Positions 1-13,472 are shown, counted from the first letter of the stretch. The stretch: 64,000 bases of DNA from Athripsodes cinereus (GCA_947579605.1 OX388305.1:28285542-28349541), one strand, 5' to 3'. Numbers and translations: made by a program. Notes: generated by a model not told the origin, from the sequence alone.

Positions 1-3000
1 TGATTGGATGATATCACGAATGATTTTGACAGTTCAATCATGATATGACGATAAAATTGGTTTTCAGTAGATTTTGATCAAATGACAAGCTCCATTTCTC
101 TTCCATAATGTGATGATTTTATGAAATATTTTGACATTTTGATCATGATCTTCCGATTATATGTCAAAGTTAATATTTTTCACATATCACATGATATCAT
201 GAATAATTTTGACAGTTCAATCATGATATGACGATAAAATTGGTTTTCGAAAGATTTTGATTAAAAATGTCAATGACAATCAATCTGTTAAGATGATTAT
301 TTTTAACAGGTCTACCATGATGTGATGATTTCATGAAATGTTTTGACATTTCGATCACGATCTTCCGATTATACGGCCATTTTGACCAAATTCCATCAAT
401 CTGTTAAGATGATTTTTTTACAGGTCCACCATGATGTGATGATTTCACGAATATTTTGACAGTTCAGGCATGATATGACAATAAAATTGGTTTTTAGTAG
501 ATTTTGATCAAATGACAAGCTCCATTTCTGTACCATAATGTGATGATTTTATGAAATATTCTGACAGTTCAGTCATGATATGACGATAAAGTTGGTTTTC
601 AGTAGAATTTGATCAAAATGTCAAGCGCCAATTATATAGCAGTTTTGAAAGTTTTCATCACAATGTTTAGATGATCGCTTTTGACAGGTCTAACATGATG
701 TGATGATTTCATGAATAATTTTGACATTTCGATCAAGATCTTCCGATTATTCCTATGGCCATTTTGATCAGTCTCCATCAAAATGTGAAGATGACTATTT
801 TTGACAGGGTACATCATGATGTGATGATTTCATGAATATTTTGACAGTTCAGTTATGATATGACGATAAAGTTGGTTTTCAGTAGAATTTGATCAAAATG
901 TGAAGCTCCATATATTTCACATATCTACCATAGTGACGTGATGATTATATGAATTATTTTGACAGCTCTAATACGATCTGCCGATTATATAGCAATTTTG
1001 AAAGTTTTCATCAAAATGTTTAGATGATTACTTTTGACAGGTCTAACATGATGTGATGATTTCATGAATAATTTTGACATTTCGATCAAGATCTTCCGTT
1101 TATTCCTATGGCCATTTTGATCAGTCTCCATCAAAATGTGAAGATGACTATTTTTGACAGGGTACATCATGACCATCAAAATTTTTAGACGATAATTTTT
1201 GATAGGTATGCCATGATTGGATGATATCATGAATGATTCTGACAGTTCAATCATGATATGACGATAAAATTGGTTTTCAGTAGATTTTGATCAAAATGAC
1301 AAGCTCCATATCTATACCATAATGTGATGATTTCATGAAATATTTTGACATTTTGATCATGATCTTCCGATAATATGTCAAAGTCAATATTTTTCACATA
1401 TCACATGATTTCATGAATAATTTTGACAGTTCAATCATGAAATGACGATAAAATTGGTTTTCGAAAGATTTTGATCAAAATGTCAATGACAATCTAGCTG
1501 TTAAGATGATTATTTTTAACAGGTCTACCTTGATGTGATGATTTCATGAAATATTTTGACAGTTCGATCACGATCTTTCTGTTATACGGCCATTTTGACA
1601 TACGACCATCAATCTGTTAAGATGATTTTTTTACAGGTACACCATGATGTGATGATTTCACGAATATTTTGACAGTTCAGGATTGATATGACAATAAAAT
1701 TGGTTTTTAGTAGATTTTGATCAAATGACAAGCTCCATTTCTGTACCATAATGTGATGATTTTATGAAATATTTTGACAGTTCAGTCATGATATGACGAT
1801 AAAGTTGGTTTTCAGTAGAATTTGATCAAAATGTCAAGCTCCATATATTTCACATATCTACCATAATGTGATGATTATATGAATTATTTTGACAGCTCTA
1901 ATACGATCTGCCGATTATAAAGCAGTTTTGAAAGTTTACATCAAAATGTTTAGATGATCGATTTTGACAGGTCTAACATGATGTGATGATTTCATGAATA
2001 ATTTTGACATTTTGATCAAGATCTTCCGATTATTCCTATGGCCATTTTGATCAGTCTCCATCAAAATGTGAAGATGACTATTTTTGACAGGGTACATCAT
2101 GATGTGATGATTTCATGAATAATTTTGACAGTTCCATCATGATATGAAATAACATTGGTTTTCGATAGATTTTGACCAAATGTCAAGCTCCATATTTTTA
2201 ACAGGTCCATGATGAGGTGATTTCACGAAATATTTTGACATTTCGATCACGATCTTCTGATTATATGGGCATTTTGACCAAATTCCATCATACTGTTAAA
2301 ATGAATATTTTTGACAGGTACACCATGATTTCATGAATATTTTGACAGTTCTATCACATGATTTCATGAATAATTTTGACAATTCAATCATGATATGAAA
2401 ATAAATTTGGTTTCAAATAGATTTTGATAAAAATGTCAAAGTCTATATTTTTCACATATCACATGATTTCATGAATAATTTTGACAGTTCAATCATGATA
2501 TGACGATAAAATTGGTTTCGAAAGATTTCGATCAAAATGTCAATGACAGTCAATCTGTTAAGATGATTATTTTTAACAGGTCTACCATGATGTGATGATT
2601 TCATGAAATATTTTGACATTTCGATCACGATCTTCCGATTATACGGCCATTTTGACCAAATTCCATCAATCTGTTAAGATGATTTTTCACAAGTACACCA
2701 TGATGTGATAATTTCACGAATATTTTGACAGTTCAGGCATGATATGACAATAAAATTGTTTTTTGTAGATTTTGATCAAACGACAAGCTCGATTTCTCTA
2801 CCATAATGTGATGATTTTATGAAATATTTTGACAGTTTGATGACTATCTGCCGATTATTTGGGCATTTTGACCAGTTTCAATCAAAAAGTTTAGATAAAT
2901 TTTTAGACAGGTACGCCATGATTGGATGATATCATGAATGATTTTGACAGTTCAATCATGATATGACGATAAAAATGGTTTTCAGTAGATTTTGATCAAA

Positions 3001-3939
3001 ATGACAAGCTCCATATCTATACCATAATGTGATGATTTCATGAAATATTTTGACATTTTCATCAAATTCCATCAATCTGTTAAGATGATTTTTCACAGGT
3101 TCACCATGATGTGATAATTTCACGAATATTTTGACAGTTCAGGCATGATATGACAATAAAATTGATTTTTAGTAGATTTTGATCAAACGACAAGCTCGAT
3201 TTCTCTACCATAATGTGATGATTTTATGAAATATTTTGACAGTTTGATGACTATCTGCCGATTATTTGGGCATTTTGACCAGTTTCAATCAAAAAGTTTA
3301 GATAAATTTTTAGACAGGTACGCCATGATTGGATGATATCATGAATGATTTTGACAGTTCAATCATGATATGACGATAAAAATGGTTTTCAGTAGATTTT
3401 GATCAAAATGACAAGCTCCATATCTATACCATTATGTGATGATTTCATGAAATATTTTGACATTTTGATCAAATCTTCCGATTATATGGCCATTTTGACC
3501 AAATTCCATCAATCTGTTAAGATGATTTTTTTGTCAGGTCCACCATGATGTGACGATTTCATGAATATTATGACAGTTCAGTCATGATCCATATTTCTAC
3601 CATAGTGTGATGATTTTATGAAATATTTTGACAGTTTGATGACGATCTGCCAATTATTTGGCCACTTTGACCAGTTGCCATCAAAATGTTTAGATGATTA
3701 TTTTTGACAGGTACGCCATGGTTGGATGATCTCATGAAATATATTGACAGTTCATATACGATCTACCGATTTTATGCCCATTTTCTACCATGATGTGATG
3801 ATTTCATGAAATATTTTGACAGTTCGATCACTATCTTCCGATTATATGGCCATTTTGACCAAATTCCATCATACTGTTAAAATGATTATTTTTGACAGGT
3901 ACACCATGATGTGAAGATTTCATGAATATTTTGACAGTT
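1..3939. repeat. Macro-repeat copy 1 of the satellite
   Basis: This stretch is repeated at an offset of 4021 bp, becoming 4022 bp after a one-base length difference near 2760. I saw fewer than ten differences in nearly 4 kb, for example at 465, 898, 1951, 2597, 2759 and 3101. The adjoining monomers within one copy differ from each other far more than this, so the 4-kb block was duplicated as a unit. The left end of the copy lies at or beyond the window edge. Confidence 0.95.
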
Positions 3940-4021
3940 TGATGACTATCTGCCGATTATTTGGCCATTTTGACCAGTTTCCATCAAAATTTTTAGATGA
4001 TAATTTTTGATAGGTATGCCA

Positions 4022-7000
4022 TGATTGGATGATATCACGAATGATTTTGACAGTTCAATCATGATATGACGATAAAATTGGTTTTCAGTAGATTTTGATC
4101 AAATGACAAGCTCCATTTCTCTTCCATAATGTGATGATTTTATGAAATATTTTGACATTTTGATCATGATCTTCCGATTATATGTCAAAGTTAATATTTT
4201 TCACATATCACATGATATCATGAATAATTTTGACAGTTCAATCATGATATGACGATAAAATTGGTTTTCGAAAGATTTTGATTAAAAATGTCAATGACAA
4301 TCAATCTGTTAAGATGATTATTTTTAACAGGTCTACCATGATGTGATGATTTCATGAAATGTTTTGACATTTCGATCACGATCTTCCGATTATACGGCCA
4401 TTTTGACCAAATTCCATCAATCTGTTAAGATGATTTTTTTACAGGTCCACCATGATGTGATGATTTCACGAATATTATGACAGTTCAGGCATGATATGAC
4501 AATAAAATTGGTTTTTAGTAGATTTTGATCAAATGACAAGCTCCATTTCTGTACCATAATGTGATGATTTTATGAAATATTCTGACAGTTCAGTCATGAT
4601 ATGACGATAAAGTTGGTTTTCAGTAGAATTTGATCAAAATGTCAAGCGCCAATTATATAGCAGTTTTGAAAGTTTTCATCACAATGTTTAGATGATCGCT
4701 TTTGACAGGTCTAACATGATGTGATGATTTCATGAATAATTTTGACATTTCGATCAAGATCTTCCGATTATTCCTATGGCCATTTTGATCAGTCTCCATC
4801 AAAATGTGAAGATGACTATTTTTGACAGGGTACATCATGATGTGATGATTTCATGAATATTTTGACAGTTCAGTTATGATATGACGATAAAGTTGGTTTT
4901 CAGTAGAATTTGATCAAAATGTCAAGCTCCATATATTTCACATATCTACCATAGTGACGTGATGATTATATGAATTATTTTGACAGCTCTAATACGATCT
5001 GCCGATTATATAGCAATTTTGAAAGTTTTCATCAAAATGTTTAGATGATTACTTTTGACAGGTCTAACATGATGTGATGATTTCATGAATAATTTTGACA
5101 TTTCGATCAAGATCTTCCGTTTATTCCTATGGCCATTTTGATCAGTCTCCATCAAAATGTGAAGATGACTATTTTTGACAGGGTACATCATGACCATCAA
5201 AATTTTTAGACGATAATTTTTGATAGGTATGCCATGATTGGATGATATCATGAATGATTCTGACAGTTCAATCATGATATGACGATAAAATTGGTTTTCA
5301 GTAGATTTTGATCAAAATGACAAGCTCCATATCTATACCATAATGTGATGATTTCATGAAATATTTTGACATTTTGATCATGATCTTCCGATAATATGTC
5401 AAAGTCAATATTTTTCACATATCACATGATTTCATGAATAATTTTGACAGTTCAATCATGAAATGACGATAAAATTGGTTTTCGAAAGATTTTGATCAAA
5501 ATGTCAATGACAATCTAGCTGTTAAGATGATTATTTTTAACAGGTCTACCTTGATGTGATGATTTCATGAAATATTTTGACAGTTCGATCACGATCTTTC
5601 TGTTATACGGCCATTTTGACATACGACCATCAATCTGTTAAGATGATTTTTTTACAGGTACACCATGATGTGATGATTTCACGAATATTTTGACAGTTCA
5701 GGATTGATATGACAATAAAATTGGTTTTTAGTAGATTTTGATCAAATGACAAGCTCCATTTCTGTACCATAATGTGATGATTTTATGAAATATTTTGACA
5801 GTTCAGTCATGATATGACGATAAAGTTGGTTTTCAGTAGAATTTGATCAAAATGTCAAGCTCCATATATTTCACATATCTACCATAATGTGATGATTATA
5901 TGAATTATTTTGACAGCTCTAATACGATCTGCCGATTATAAAGCAGTTTTGAAAGTTTACATCAAAATGTTTAGATGATCGCTTTTGACAGGTCTAACAT
6001 GATGTGATGATTTCATGAATAATTTTGACATTTTGATCAAGATCTTCCGATTATTCCTATGGCCATTTTGATCAGTCTCCATCAAAATGTGAAGATGACT
6101 ATTTTTGACAGGGTACATCATGATGTGATGATTTCATGAATAATTTTGACAGTTCCATCATGATATGAAATAACATTGGTTTTCGATAGATTTTGACCAA
6201 ATGTCAAGCTCCATATTTTTAACAGGTCCATGATGAGGTGATTTCACGAAATATTTTGACATTTCGATCACGATCTTCTGATTATATGGGCATTTTGACC
6301 AAATTCCATCATACTGTTAAAATGAATATTTTTGACAGGTACACCATGATTTCATGAATATTTTGACAGTTCTATCACATGATTTCATGAATAATTTTGA
6401 CAATTCAATCATGATATGAAAATAAATTTGGTTTCAAATAGATTTTGATAAAAATGTCAAAGTCTATATTTTTCACATATCACATGATTTCATGAATAAT
6501 TTTGACAGTTCAATCATGATATGACGATAAAATTGGTTTCGAAAGATTTCGATCAAAATGTCAATGACAGTCAATCTGTTAAGATGATTATTTTTATCAG
6601 GTCTACCATGATGTGATGATTTCATGAAATATTTTGACATTTCGATCACGATCTTCCGATTATACGGCCATTTTGACCAAATTCCATCAATCTGTTAAGA
6701 TGATTTTTCACAAGTACACCATGATGTGATAATTTCACGAATATTTTGACAGTTCAGGCATGATATGACAATAAAATTGATTTTTAGTAGATTTTGATCA
6801 AACGACAAGCTCGATTTCTCTACCATAATGTGATGATTTTATGAAATATTTTGACAGTTTGATGACTATCTGCCGATTATTTGGGCATTTTGACCAGTTT
6901 CAATCAAAAAGTTTAGATAAATTTTTAGACAGGTACGCCATGATTGGATGATATCATGAATGATTTTGACAGTTCAATCATGATATGACGATAAAAATGG

Positions 7001-7961
7001 TTTTCAGTAGATTTTGATCAAAATGACAAGCTCCATATCTATACCATAATGTGATGATTTCATGAAATATTTTGACATTTTCATCAAATTCCATCAATCT
7101 GTTAAGATGATTTTTCACAGGTACACCATGATGTGATAATTTCACGAATATTTTGACAGTTCAGGCATGATATGACAATAAAATTGATTTTTAGTAGATT
7201 TTGATCAAACGACAAGCTCGATTTCTCTACCATAATGTGATGATTTTATGAAATATTTTGACAGTTTGATGACTATCTGCCGATTATTTGGGCATTTTGA
7301 CCAGTTTCAATCAAAAAGTTTAGATAAATTTTTAGACAGGTACGCCATGATTGGATGATATCATGAATGATTTTGACAGTTCAATCATGATATGACGATA
7401 AAAATGGTTTTCAGTAGATTTTGATCAAAATGACAAGCTCCATATCTATACCATTATGTGATGATTTCATGAAATATTTTGACATTTTGATCAAATCTTC
7501 CGATTATATGGCCATTTTGACCAAATTCCATCAATCTGTTAAGATGATTTTTTTGTCAGGTCCACCATGATGTGACGATTTCATGAATATTATGACAGTT
7601 CAGTCATGATCCATATTTCTACCATAGTGTGATGATTTTATGAAATATTTTGACAGTTTGATGACGATCTGCCAATTATTTGGCCACTTTGACCAGTTGC
7701 CATCAAAATGTTTAGATGATTATTTTTGACAGGTACGCCATGGTTGGATGATCTCATGAAATATATTGACAGTTCATATACGATCTACCGATTTTATGCC
7801 CATTTTCTACCATGATGTGATGATTTCATGAAATATTTTGACAGTTCGATCACTATCTTCCGATTATATGGCCATTTTGACCAAATTCCATCATACTGTT
7901 AAAATGATTATTTTTGACAGGTACACCATGATGTGAAGATTTCATGAATATTTTGACAGTT
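4022..7961. repeat. Macro-repeat copy 2 of the satellite
   Basis: This is the second copy of the 4-kb block. It starts with the same TGATTGGATGATATCACG as window position 1. It matches copy 1 until about 7961, where copy 1 continues with a type B monomer (TGATGACTATCTGCCG) and this copy continues with a type A monomer (CAGTCATGATATGAC). The 82 bases at 3940-4021 have no counterpart at the end of this copy. Inside each copy there are shorter duplications, for example a block repeated about 406 bp apart at 2842 and 3248. Confidence 0.95.
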
Positions 7962-8980
7962 CAGTCATGATATGACAATAACGATGGTTTTCTTTAGGTA
8001 TTGGTCAAAATGTCAAGCTCCATATTTTTCACATATCACATGATTTCATGAATAATTTTGAGAGTTCAATCATGAGTCACCATAAAATTGGTTTTCGATA
8101 GATTTTGATCAAAATGTCAAGCTCCATATCTCTACCATAATGTGATGATTTCATGAAATATTTTGACAGTTTGATGACGACCTGCCAATTATTTGGTCAT
8201 TTTGACCAGTTGCCATCAAAATGTTTAGATGAAAATTTTTGACAGGTACGCCATGGTTGGATGATCTCATGAAATATTTTGACAGTTCGATCACGATCTT
8301 CCGATTATATGGCCATTTTGACCAAATTCCATCATACTGTTAAAATGATTTTTTTTGACAGGTACACCATGATGTGAAGATTTCATTAATATTTTGACAG
8401 TTCAGTCATGATATGACGATAAAATTGGTTTTCGATAGATTTTGATAAAAATGTCAAGTTCAATATTTTTCACATATCACATGATTTCATGAATAATTTT
8501 GACATTCCAATCATGATATGACGATAAAATTGGTTTTCGATAGATTTTGATCAAAATGTCAAGCTTCATATTTTTCGCATATCTACCATAATGTGATGAT
8601 TTCATGAATGATTTTGACAGTTCAATCATGATATGACGATTAAATTTGTTTTCGGTAGATTTTGATCAAAATGTCAAGTTCAATATTTTTCCCATAGGTA
8701 TCTACCATAATGTGATGATTATTTGAATTATTTTTACAGTTCTAATACGATCTACCGACTATATGGCCATTTTGACCAGTTTCCATCAAAATGTTTTGAT
8801 GATTATTTTTGACAGGTGACAGGACTATTTTATGAGTAATTTTGACAATCCAATCATGATATGACGATAAAATGGCCATTTTGACCGGTTTTAGTCGGTT
8901 GTTTAGATGATTATTTTTGGCAGGTCTGCCATGAATATTTTTGAGAAGTCTACCACGATGTAATGATTTTTTGAATAATT

Positions 8981-9700
8981 GCAACAGTCTCTCAAAGATC
9001 TGCCAATTATATGGTCATTTTGGCCAGTTTTCATTATAAAGTATAGACGATTATTTTTGACCGTCTATCATGATGTGACGATAAATTAGGTTTTACTGAT
9101 CGTTTGTTATCAAAATCTCAAGATGAATATTTTTGACAGGTCTAGCATGTTGTGATAATTTTATGAATATTTTTGACATGCATGATTTGACAAGTTTATG
9201 TGTATATTGAGTGATTTTGATCAACAACATAACATTTTGATTAAAATTACATAGTTGAAAAAATCATGTGATTGGCATTTTATGATTGAACTGTCAAAAA
9301 TATTCATATGTTGATCACTTCATGGCAAACAATATAATCGTCTGAACAAAATGATCAAAATGGGTCAAAAACCTTATGAAATCTCAATATCGTGATTGAA
9401 TTGACAAACATATTCATAAAATCATCCCTTCATGCTCTCATTAATATTCATACACACATTTTGATCAAAATCGATTTAAAAACCCATTCTATCATCACAT
9501 CATGATTGATCTCTCAAAAATAATCATGATATTAATCACATCGAAGTTACGATTTTGATCAACATGTTTATAAAAATGTTTTTGTTAGGCCTACCATTAT
9601 GTTTGACAGTTCAATCATGGAATGACGATTATTGACAGACATAGCATTATGTGATTATATTATCATGAATATGTTTGAAAGAATTTGTTTTAATAGGCAA
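8981..9700. repeat. Degenerate edge of satellite with inverted monomers
   Basis: Monomers become diverged after about 8800. Between roughly 9180 and 9530 the recognisable boxes appear as reverse complements, such as AACTGTCAAAAATATTCAT at about 9290, AATTGACAAACATATTCAT at about 9400 and ATGATTGATCTCTCAAAAAT at about 9500. Forward-oriented pieces return at 9590-9680 (TTTGACAGTTCAATCATGG). After about 9700 no monomer can be recognised. Confidence 0.8.
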
Positions 9701-10303
9701 CGCAATAGACGAATTAATACTTTCGTCATTTTATAATATGTCGGCCGTTTGTAAACGGATGGATTCTTCAAAATGACTGGGACATGTATATAAATTATAC
9801 AATTATACAATATGAATTGTGTAAACTATACATGTTCCACGGTAGCTACGAGCTACGAGTTACTCTGAAGAAGTACACAATACATGTCTCGCGATAGGTA
9901 TGATTTAGTTTGAAGATATATCTGCATCACTTGTAGGATAGAGAGAGTATTAGGTGCTCGAACGGGGGATACATTGCTTCATTTAAAGTCAAATATTTTT
10001 GACAAATAGGTCGATGTGCCTTTGCATGTGATGGTTTTTGTGCAACTGCGGTAACGTGTTTTATTTGCGTTTTAATAATTTCAATAGATAATTTGGATAC
10101 TACGAGTAGTAGGTAACTTACTTATTTTAAGCCGAACTCATATTATAAGCCAAAGATTTGTCTTGAGCGTTGAATATACTTTTTGAATATATTAATATAA
10201 GCGAATTTATTATACGGAAAATTGTAAAGGATTCCTATCTCTATAAATGTATCGCTTCGCAGTAAACATTACGCAGCTAAAAATATCTCGGTCGTGTACC
10301 CAG
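9701..10303. other. Unassigned sequence flanking the satellite
   Basis: No reading frame or repeat family is recognised here. It holds a short self-similar stretch at 9785-9835, with ACATGTATATAAATTATAC echoed by AACTATACATGT, and a small GC-richer patch near 9840-9870. Confidence 0.5.
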
Positions 10304-10559
10304 ATATCGATGGCATAGCGCACAGATGTGGTAAGTGCAGTTTTCATAGTTTTGAGATAATCAATGTTGAAAGTTAGAGATGCCATACAATGTAGTACTA
10401 ATCATACATAGTTTTTCTTAAATATCTCGTTAATGACACAGAGTTACGCAATAATATTCCTAAGGAACATACTTCAGATGATATAGATTCACATGCGTAT
10501 AATAACTCATTTTCGGTAAAAACTGCACTTACCACATCTGTGCGCTATACCATCGATAT
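10304..10559. mobile_element. Fold-back element with 41-bp inverted repeats
   Basis: The left arm at 10304-10344 and the right arm at 10519-10559 are reverse complements over 41 bases with one mismatch (GGCATAGCGCACAGATGTGG against GGTATAGCGCACAGATGTGG). The spacer is 174 bp and AT-rich. Similarity stops abruptly outside the arms. This layout fits a small non-autonomous DNA element of the MITE or fold-back type. I see no clear target-site duplication, so the superfamily is unassigned and a local inverted duplication remains possible. Confidence 0.7.
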
Positions 10560-11979
10560 ATTGATTTGAATTTATAGTATTGTGTAATCGTAATCGCTTC
10601 AATTACGATATATTGGAAATTAATCAATGTTTTTTAAACTTCATGCAGTTTAAGATTTGGTTTTGGTAACATTCACTTCTAAGTCTGAAGACTGAAGGGA
10701 ATCGGGGTGTTTTTGCTGTTGTTTCTTTTCTTTCAGCGAGCACGCTGTCTCTATCATCAGTAGGTTGACAATATCAAAAATCATACGATGATCCCGATAA
10801 CCAGACAACATAATAAGCATCGTGAAAACCTGGAAAATTATTTTGTACTCTGCCTACAACTATGGAACGTGCCAACATATACCATGTTGTTATAATAATG
10901 TCAGAGCAAAATTACACAATGTCACTAGACGTAATTTTTTTTTATTATGGTCGTTAAAAAAATTCAGAGATAAATAAACTCGCTTCTTCTTTGTCTGCTA
11001 GATCCAAATAATTTTTATGCTCTTATTTGTCTGCTAGATCCTAATAAAATTTCTCTCGCATTTTTTAAAGTAATTTTGGCCTAATTTTTTTTCAATTGGT
11101 GATGCAACCAAATGAAGATGATTTCCACAAGCTGAATTCAAAAGAAATTGTGATATTATGCTCATTTAAGCATAATTATGTATCACAAAATATTTCATTT
11201 TTCTACAAAAGAATTTACTTACTTATGCCATCAGGAGGAGCATTACGAAAATTACAAAACTGTATTCATATTTCTTTTGGAAAAGTAGACATAGAGTTGT
11301 TTTTTTCCAAATTATGTAGAGATGTGTAGGTGCGTATTCAACAAATCCCAAGTTTACGAAAGTTTAAACTATTCCTGACGTTAGAAGGAGCTGTTGAAAT
11401 ATAAACACATTAAAGAAGTTTCATGTGACATAAAAAGTGGCATCATTACTCTCAGTAGAGTTAACTTATGCAAATATATTCGGAAACGTGTTTTCCAACA
11501 ACAACAACAACAACAATAAAAAGGATTGTGTGAATATTTCATCAAACAAATTCCCATAAATGATTAAGAATTTATTGCCATTAATACTATCTCGGAATTT
11601 CTCCGTACATTTTTTTAATATTAAATTATTTTTTATTACTAAATATAATTTAAACCTTGCGAAAAGTAGTACATTTCCTATCTCAAATATTAATTTTGTT
11701 GTGCATGAAGAAAAATTTATTCAACGATTTTGTTTAAAAAAAAGCACTGGTTTATACATTTAAAAGAATTTAATTTATTACACATAATTATAAAAGAAAT
11801 ACTTCGCAAAATAATAATGAATAATTTATTTTAGATAATTATAAGAAATTATATTGTTTTTTACACCATTTAAATACTGTATTTCCAACGTTCTTACACA
11901 TTCTCATTTAAAAACCGAAGTTTAGTTACAGTAGACGCAGTAGGTATTGAAATGGTTGAATGTTGTCTTTAAACATTTT
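10560..11979. other. Gene-free AT-rich stretch
   Basis: Two short plus-strand frames (11096-11329 and 11560-11763) have no recognisable domain and read like chance frames in AT-rich DNA. A (CAA)n microsatellite lies at 11496-11516. Nothing else can be supported. Confidence 0.5.
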
Positions 11980-12299
11980 TTTGCAAGGATGAATGTAAAT
12001 AAGTTAAGATGGTTTTGGCACGTGGAAAGAATGAATGAGGACAGAATAACTAAGAAGATATATTTGGCTGAGAGGAATGGTGCTTGGAGACGTGGACGTC
12101 CGAGGATTATATGGCAAGATCATTTAAATCAAATCCTTCAGGATGGTCACGTGTTGAGCACATTGAACAGGAGAGCATGCATGAGGAATCGTATGACAGT
12201 GACGGAAGCGAAAGATGAAAACAAGGATAGAAGGAAGTGGCGTTCGATAGTTTCTGCCTACTCCGCGAGGGAAGCGGCGTGATGGTATGTATGTATGTA
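11980..12299 (+). mobile_element. LINE-B 3' end (reverse-transcriptase C-terminus)
   Basis: A 5'-truncated non-LTR retrotransposon. The frame ending at 12282 encodes the C-terminal tail of an endonuclease/reverse-transcriptase ORF: a (K)LRWFWHVERMNEDR block, a RGRPRIIWQDHL block and RRACMRNRMTVTEAK, ending in a YSAREAA terminus. These blocks lie downstream of the catalytic RT domain in many insect LINEs; the RT domain itself is missing. After the TGA stop the element ends in a short (TATG)n tail. A nearby relative at 46616-46864 shares the terminus and the tail. The remnant is not expected to be active. Confidence 0.85.
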
Positions 12300-12888
12300 A
12301 TTTTTATTACTTCATTAAAAAACGAAACACAAGAAAATATATGGTAAGTTTTATGAAAAAAATCAATTGTAGATATATGTAGGGATTTTTTTAATAATGA
12401 GAATCATTTCATAGGCTATATTTGTACCTAGCATTTATTATGGTCCAATATTTAATAGAGCACTTTACGAAAAAAGTACAAAAAAATTATTAATACATAA
12501 TCTTATATGTTTTCGTTGTTGTTCTAATGACATCTGGAAATTTAGTTGGAAATTTTATTAAAAGGTTTTCACTGCTTTTCAAGAGAATATTTTTAATGTG
12601 TCCAGAGATTATGTTAATCCCTTATGCCACCCTTATTAACCAGATTTTGGGTTAAACCTACCTCGTTAAAAGGAGTCATTTCTCACATTTTATACAAAAT
12701 TATATCTATATTATATTGGCTTTACGACTCCGTGTTATATTAACGATACTGAAATGTTACTTTGTGTCAGAATATATTACATTTTATAATGAAAATAGAT
12801 TAAATTACGGAAGAAGATATAATAATAATATGTTTTGATGTGTACACATCAGTATATTTTTGTAAACTATCGCGTATATAAAAATTTT
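12300..12888. other. Gene-free AT-rich stretch
   Basis: No coding potential, named repeat or strong secondary structure was found. Confidence 0.5.
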
Positions 12889-12945
12889 CTACTATTGGGA
12901 TATTTTTCACAAGTGGGGTAGCCGGTGATTTTCATAGATGTATTT
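12889..12945 (-). mobile_element. Element Z, short 3' fragment
   Basis: The core CACAAGTGGGGTAGCCGGTG matches the 3'-terminal segment of the better-preserved Z copy at 13485-13731 in the same orientation. Only about 55 bp are recognisable. Confidence 0.55.
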
Positions 12946-13017
12946 TTTTACACTTACTTAAAAAAATAGCAAAAATATATGTCTACGAGTACCTATGTAT
13001 ACTGCAAATTCGTACAG

Positions 13018-13112
13018 AGAGACAGAGCTCCAACTGTCTATTTGCAGGTTTTCCAGGTAAGCGAGTTTCCAATGGCACGTAGTTTGCGACTGGTTAAGCG
13101 AGTTTCATTAAT
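13018..13112 (-). mobile_element. LINE-X fragment
   Basis: On the plus strand, GAGCTCCAACTGTCTATTTGC and the following CCAGGTAAGCGAGTTTCC and AATGGCACG track the same positions of the X copies at 24375-24500 (minus) and 37060-37160 (plus). It is a short, diverged remnant of the X 3' region. Confidence 0.6.
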
Positions 13113-13472
13113 TTGTTCAAATTAAAATGTGTTTTTATTTAGTTGTCCGAAGTGGTTATAAATAAATTAAAAAACACAGATAACTAACACGAATGTCTTC
13201 TGGAGTTATATAAAATAAACATACACGTATTACAAAGTACCTACCTACCTAGTTGTTATAAGTATACATATAACATATAATCATAATATTGTTCTTAAGA
13301 GTGCATGAAAAAAAGTGAACTGTCTAACCTCACTATTGTGTATATTTTTTATTCATTCTTTCATTTATACAACAGTATTTGAAATATAAAAGGCATAAAA
13401 ACCTACCTAACTGGGCATGAGCCCGTACCTAGGTAGACTGACAAGTTTTATTATTTTAATAAATGTGTGTAA

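Larger units (their letters stand above)
1..8980. repeat. Complex satellite array
   Basis: Monomers of roughly 104-120 bp repeat head to tail across the whole stretch. Spacing read between 8142 and 8712 is about 116, 116, 104, 114 and 120 bp. Two monomer types alternate irregularly. Type A carries GATATGACGATAAAATTGG followed by TTTTGATCAAAATGTCAAGC. Type B carries GATCTTCCGATTATATGGCC followed by a CATTTTGACC box. Both begin near GTGATGATTTCATGAA and contain ATTTTGACAG. The array runs off the left edge of the window, so its true size is unknown. Reading frames of 60-89 codons on the minus strand are translations of the repeat itself and are not genes. Long satellite arrays of this sort are usually heterochromatic or pericentromeric; that location is inference only. 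Confidence 0.97.

Noticed and set aside
632..5275. Minus-strand frames of 61-89 codons in the satellite
   Set aside because: They recur with the macro-repeat, are built from the repeated peptide NHLNILM..QNGH, and simply translate the monomers.
1..9700. CRISPR-like regular repeats
   Set aside because: Monomers are over 100 bp, tandem with no unique spacers, and the DNA is eukaryotic.
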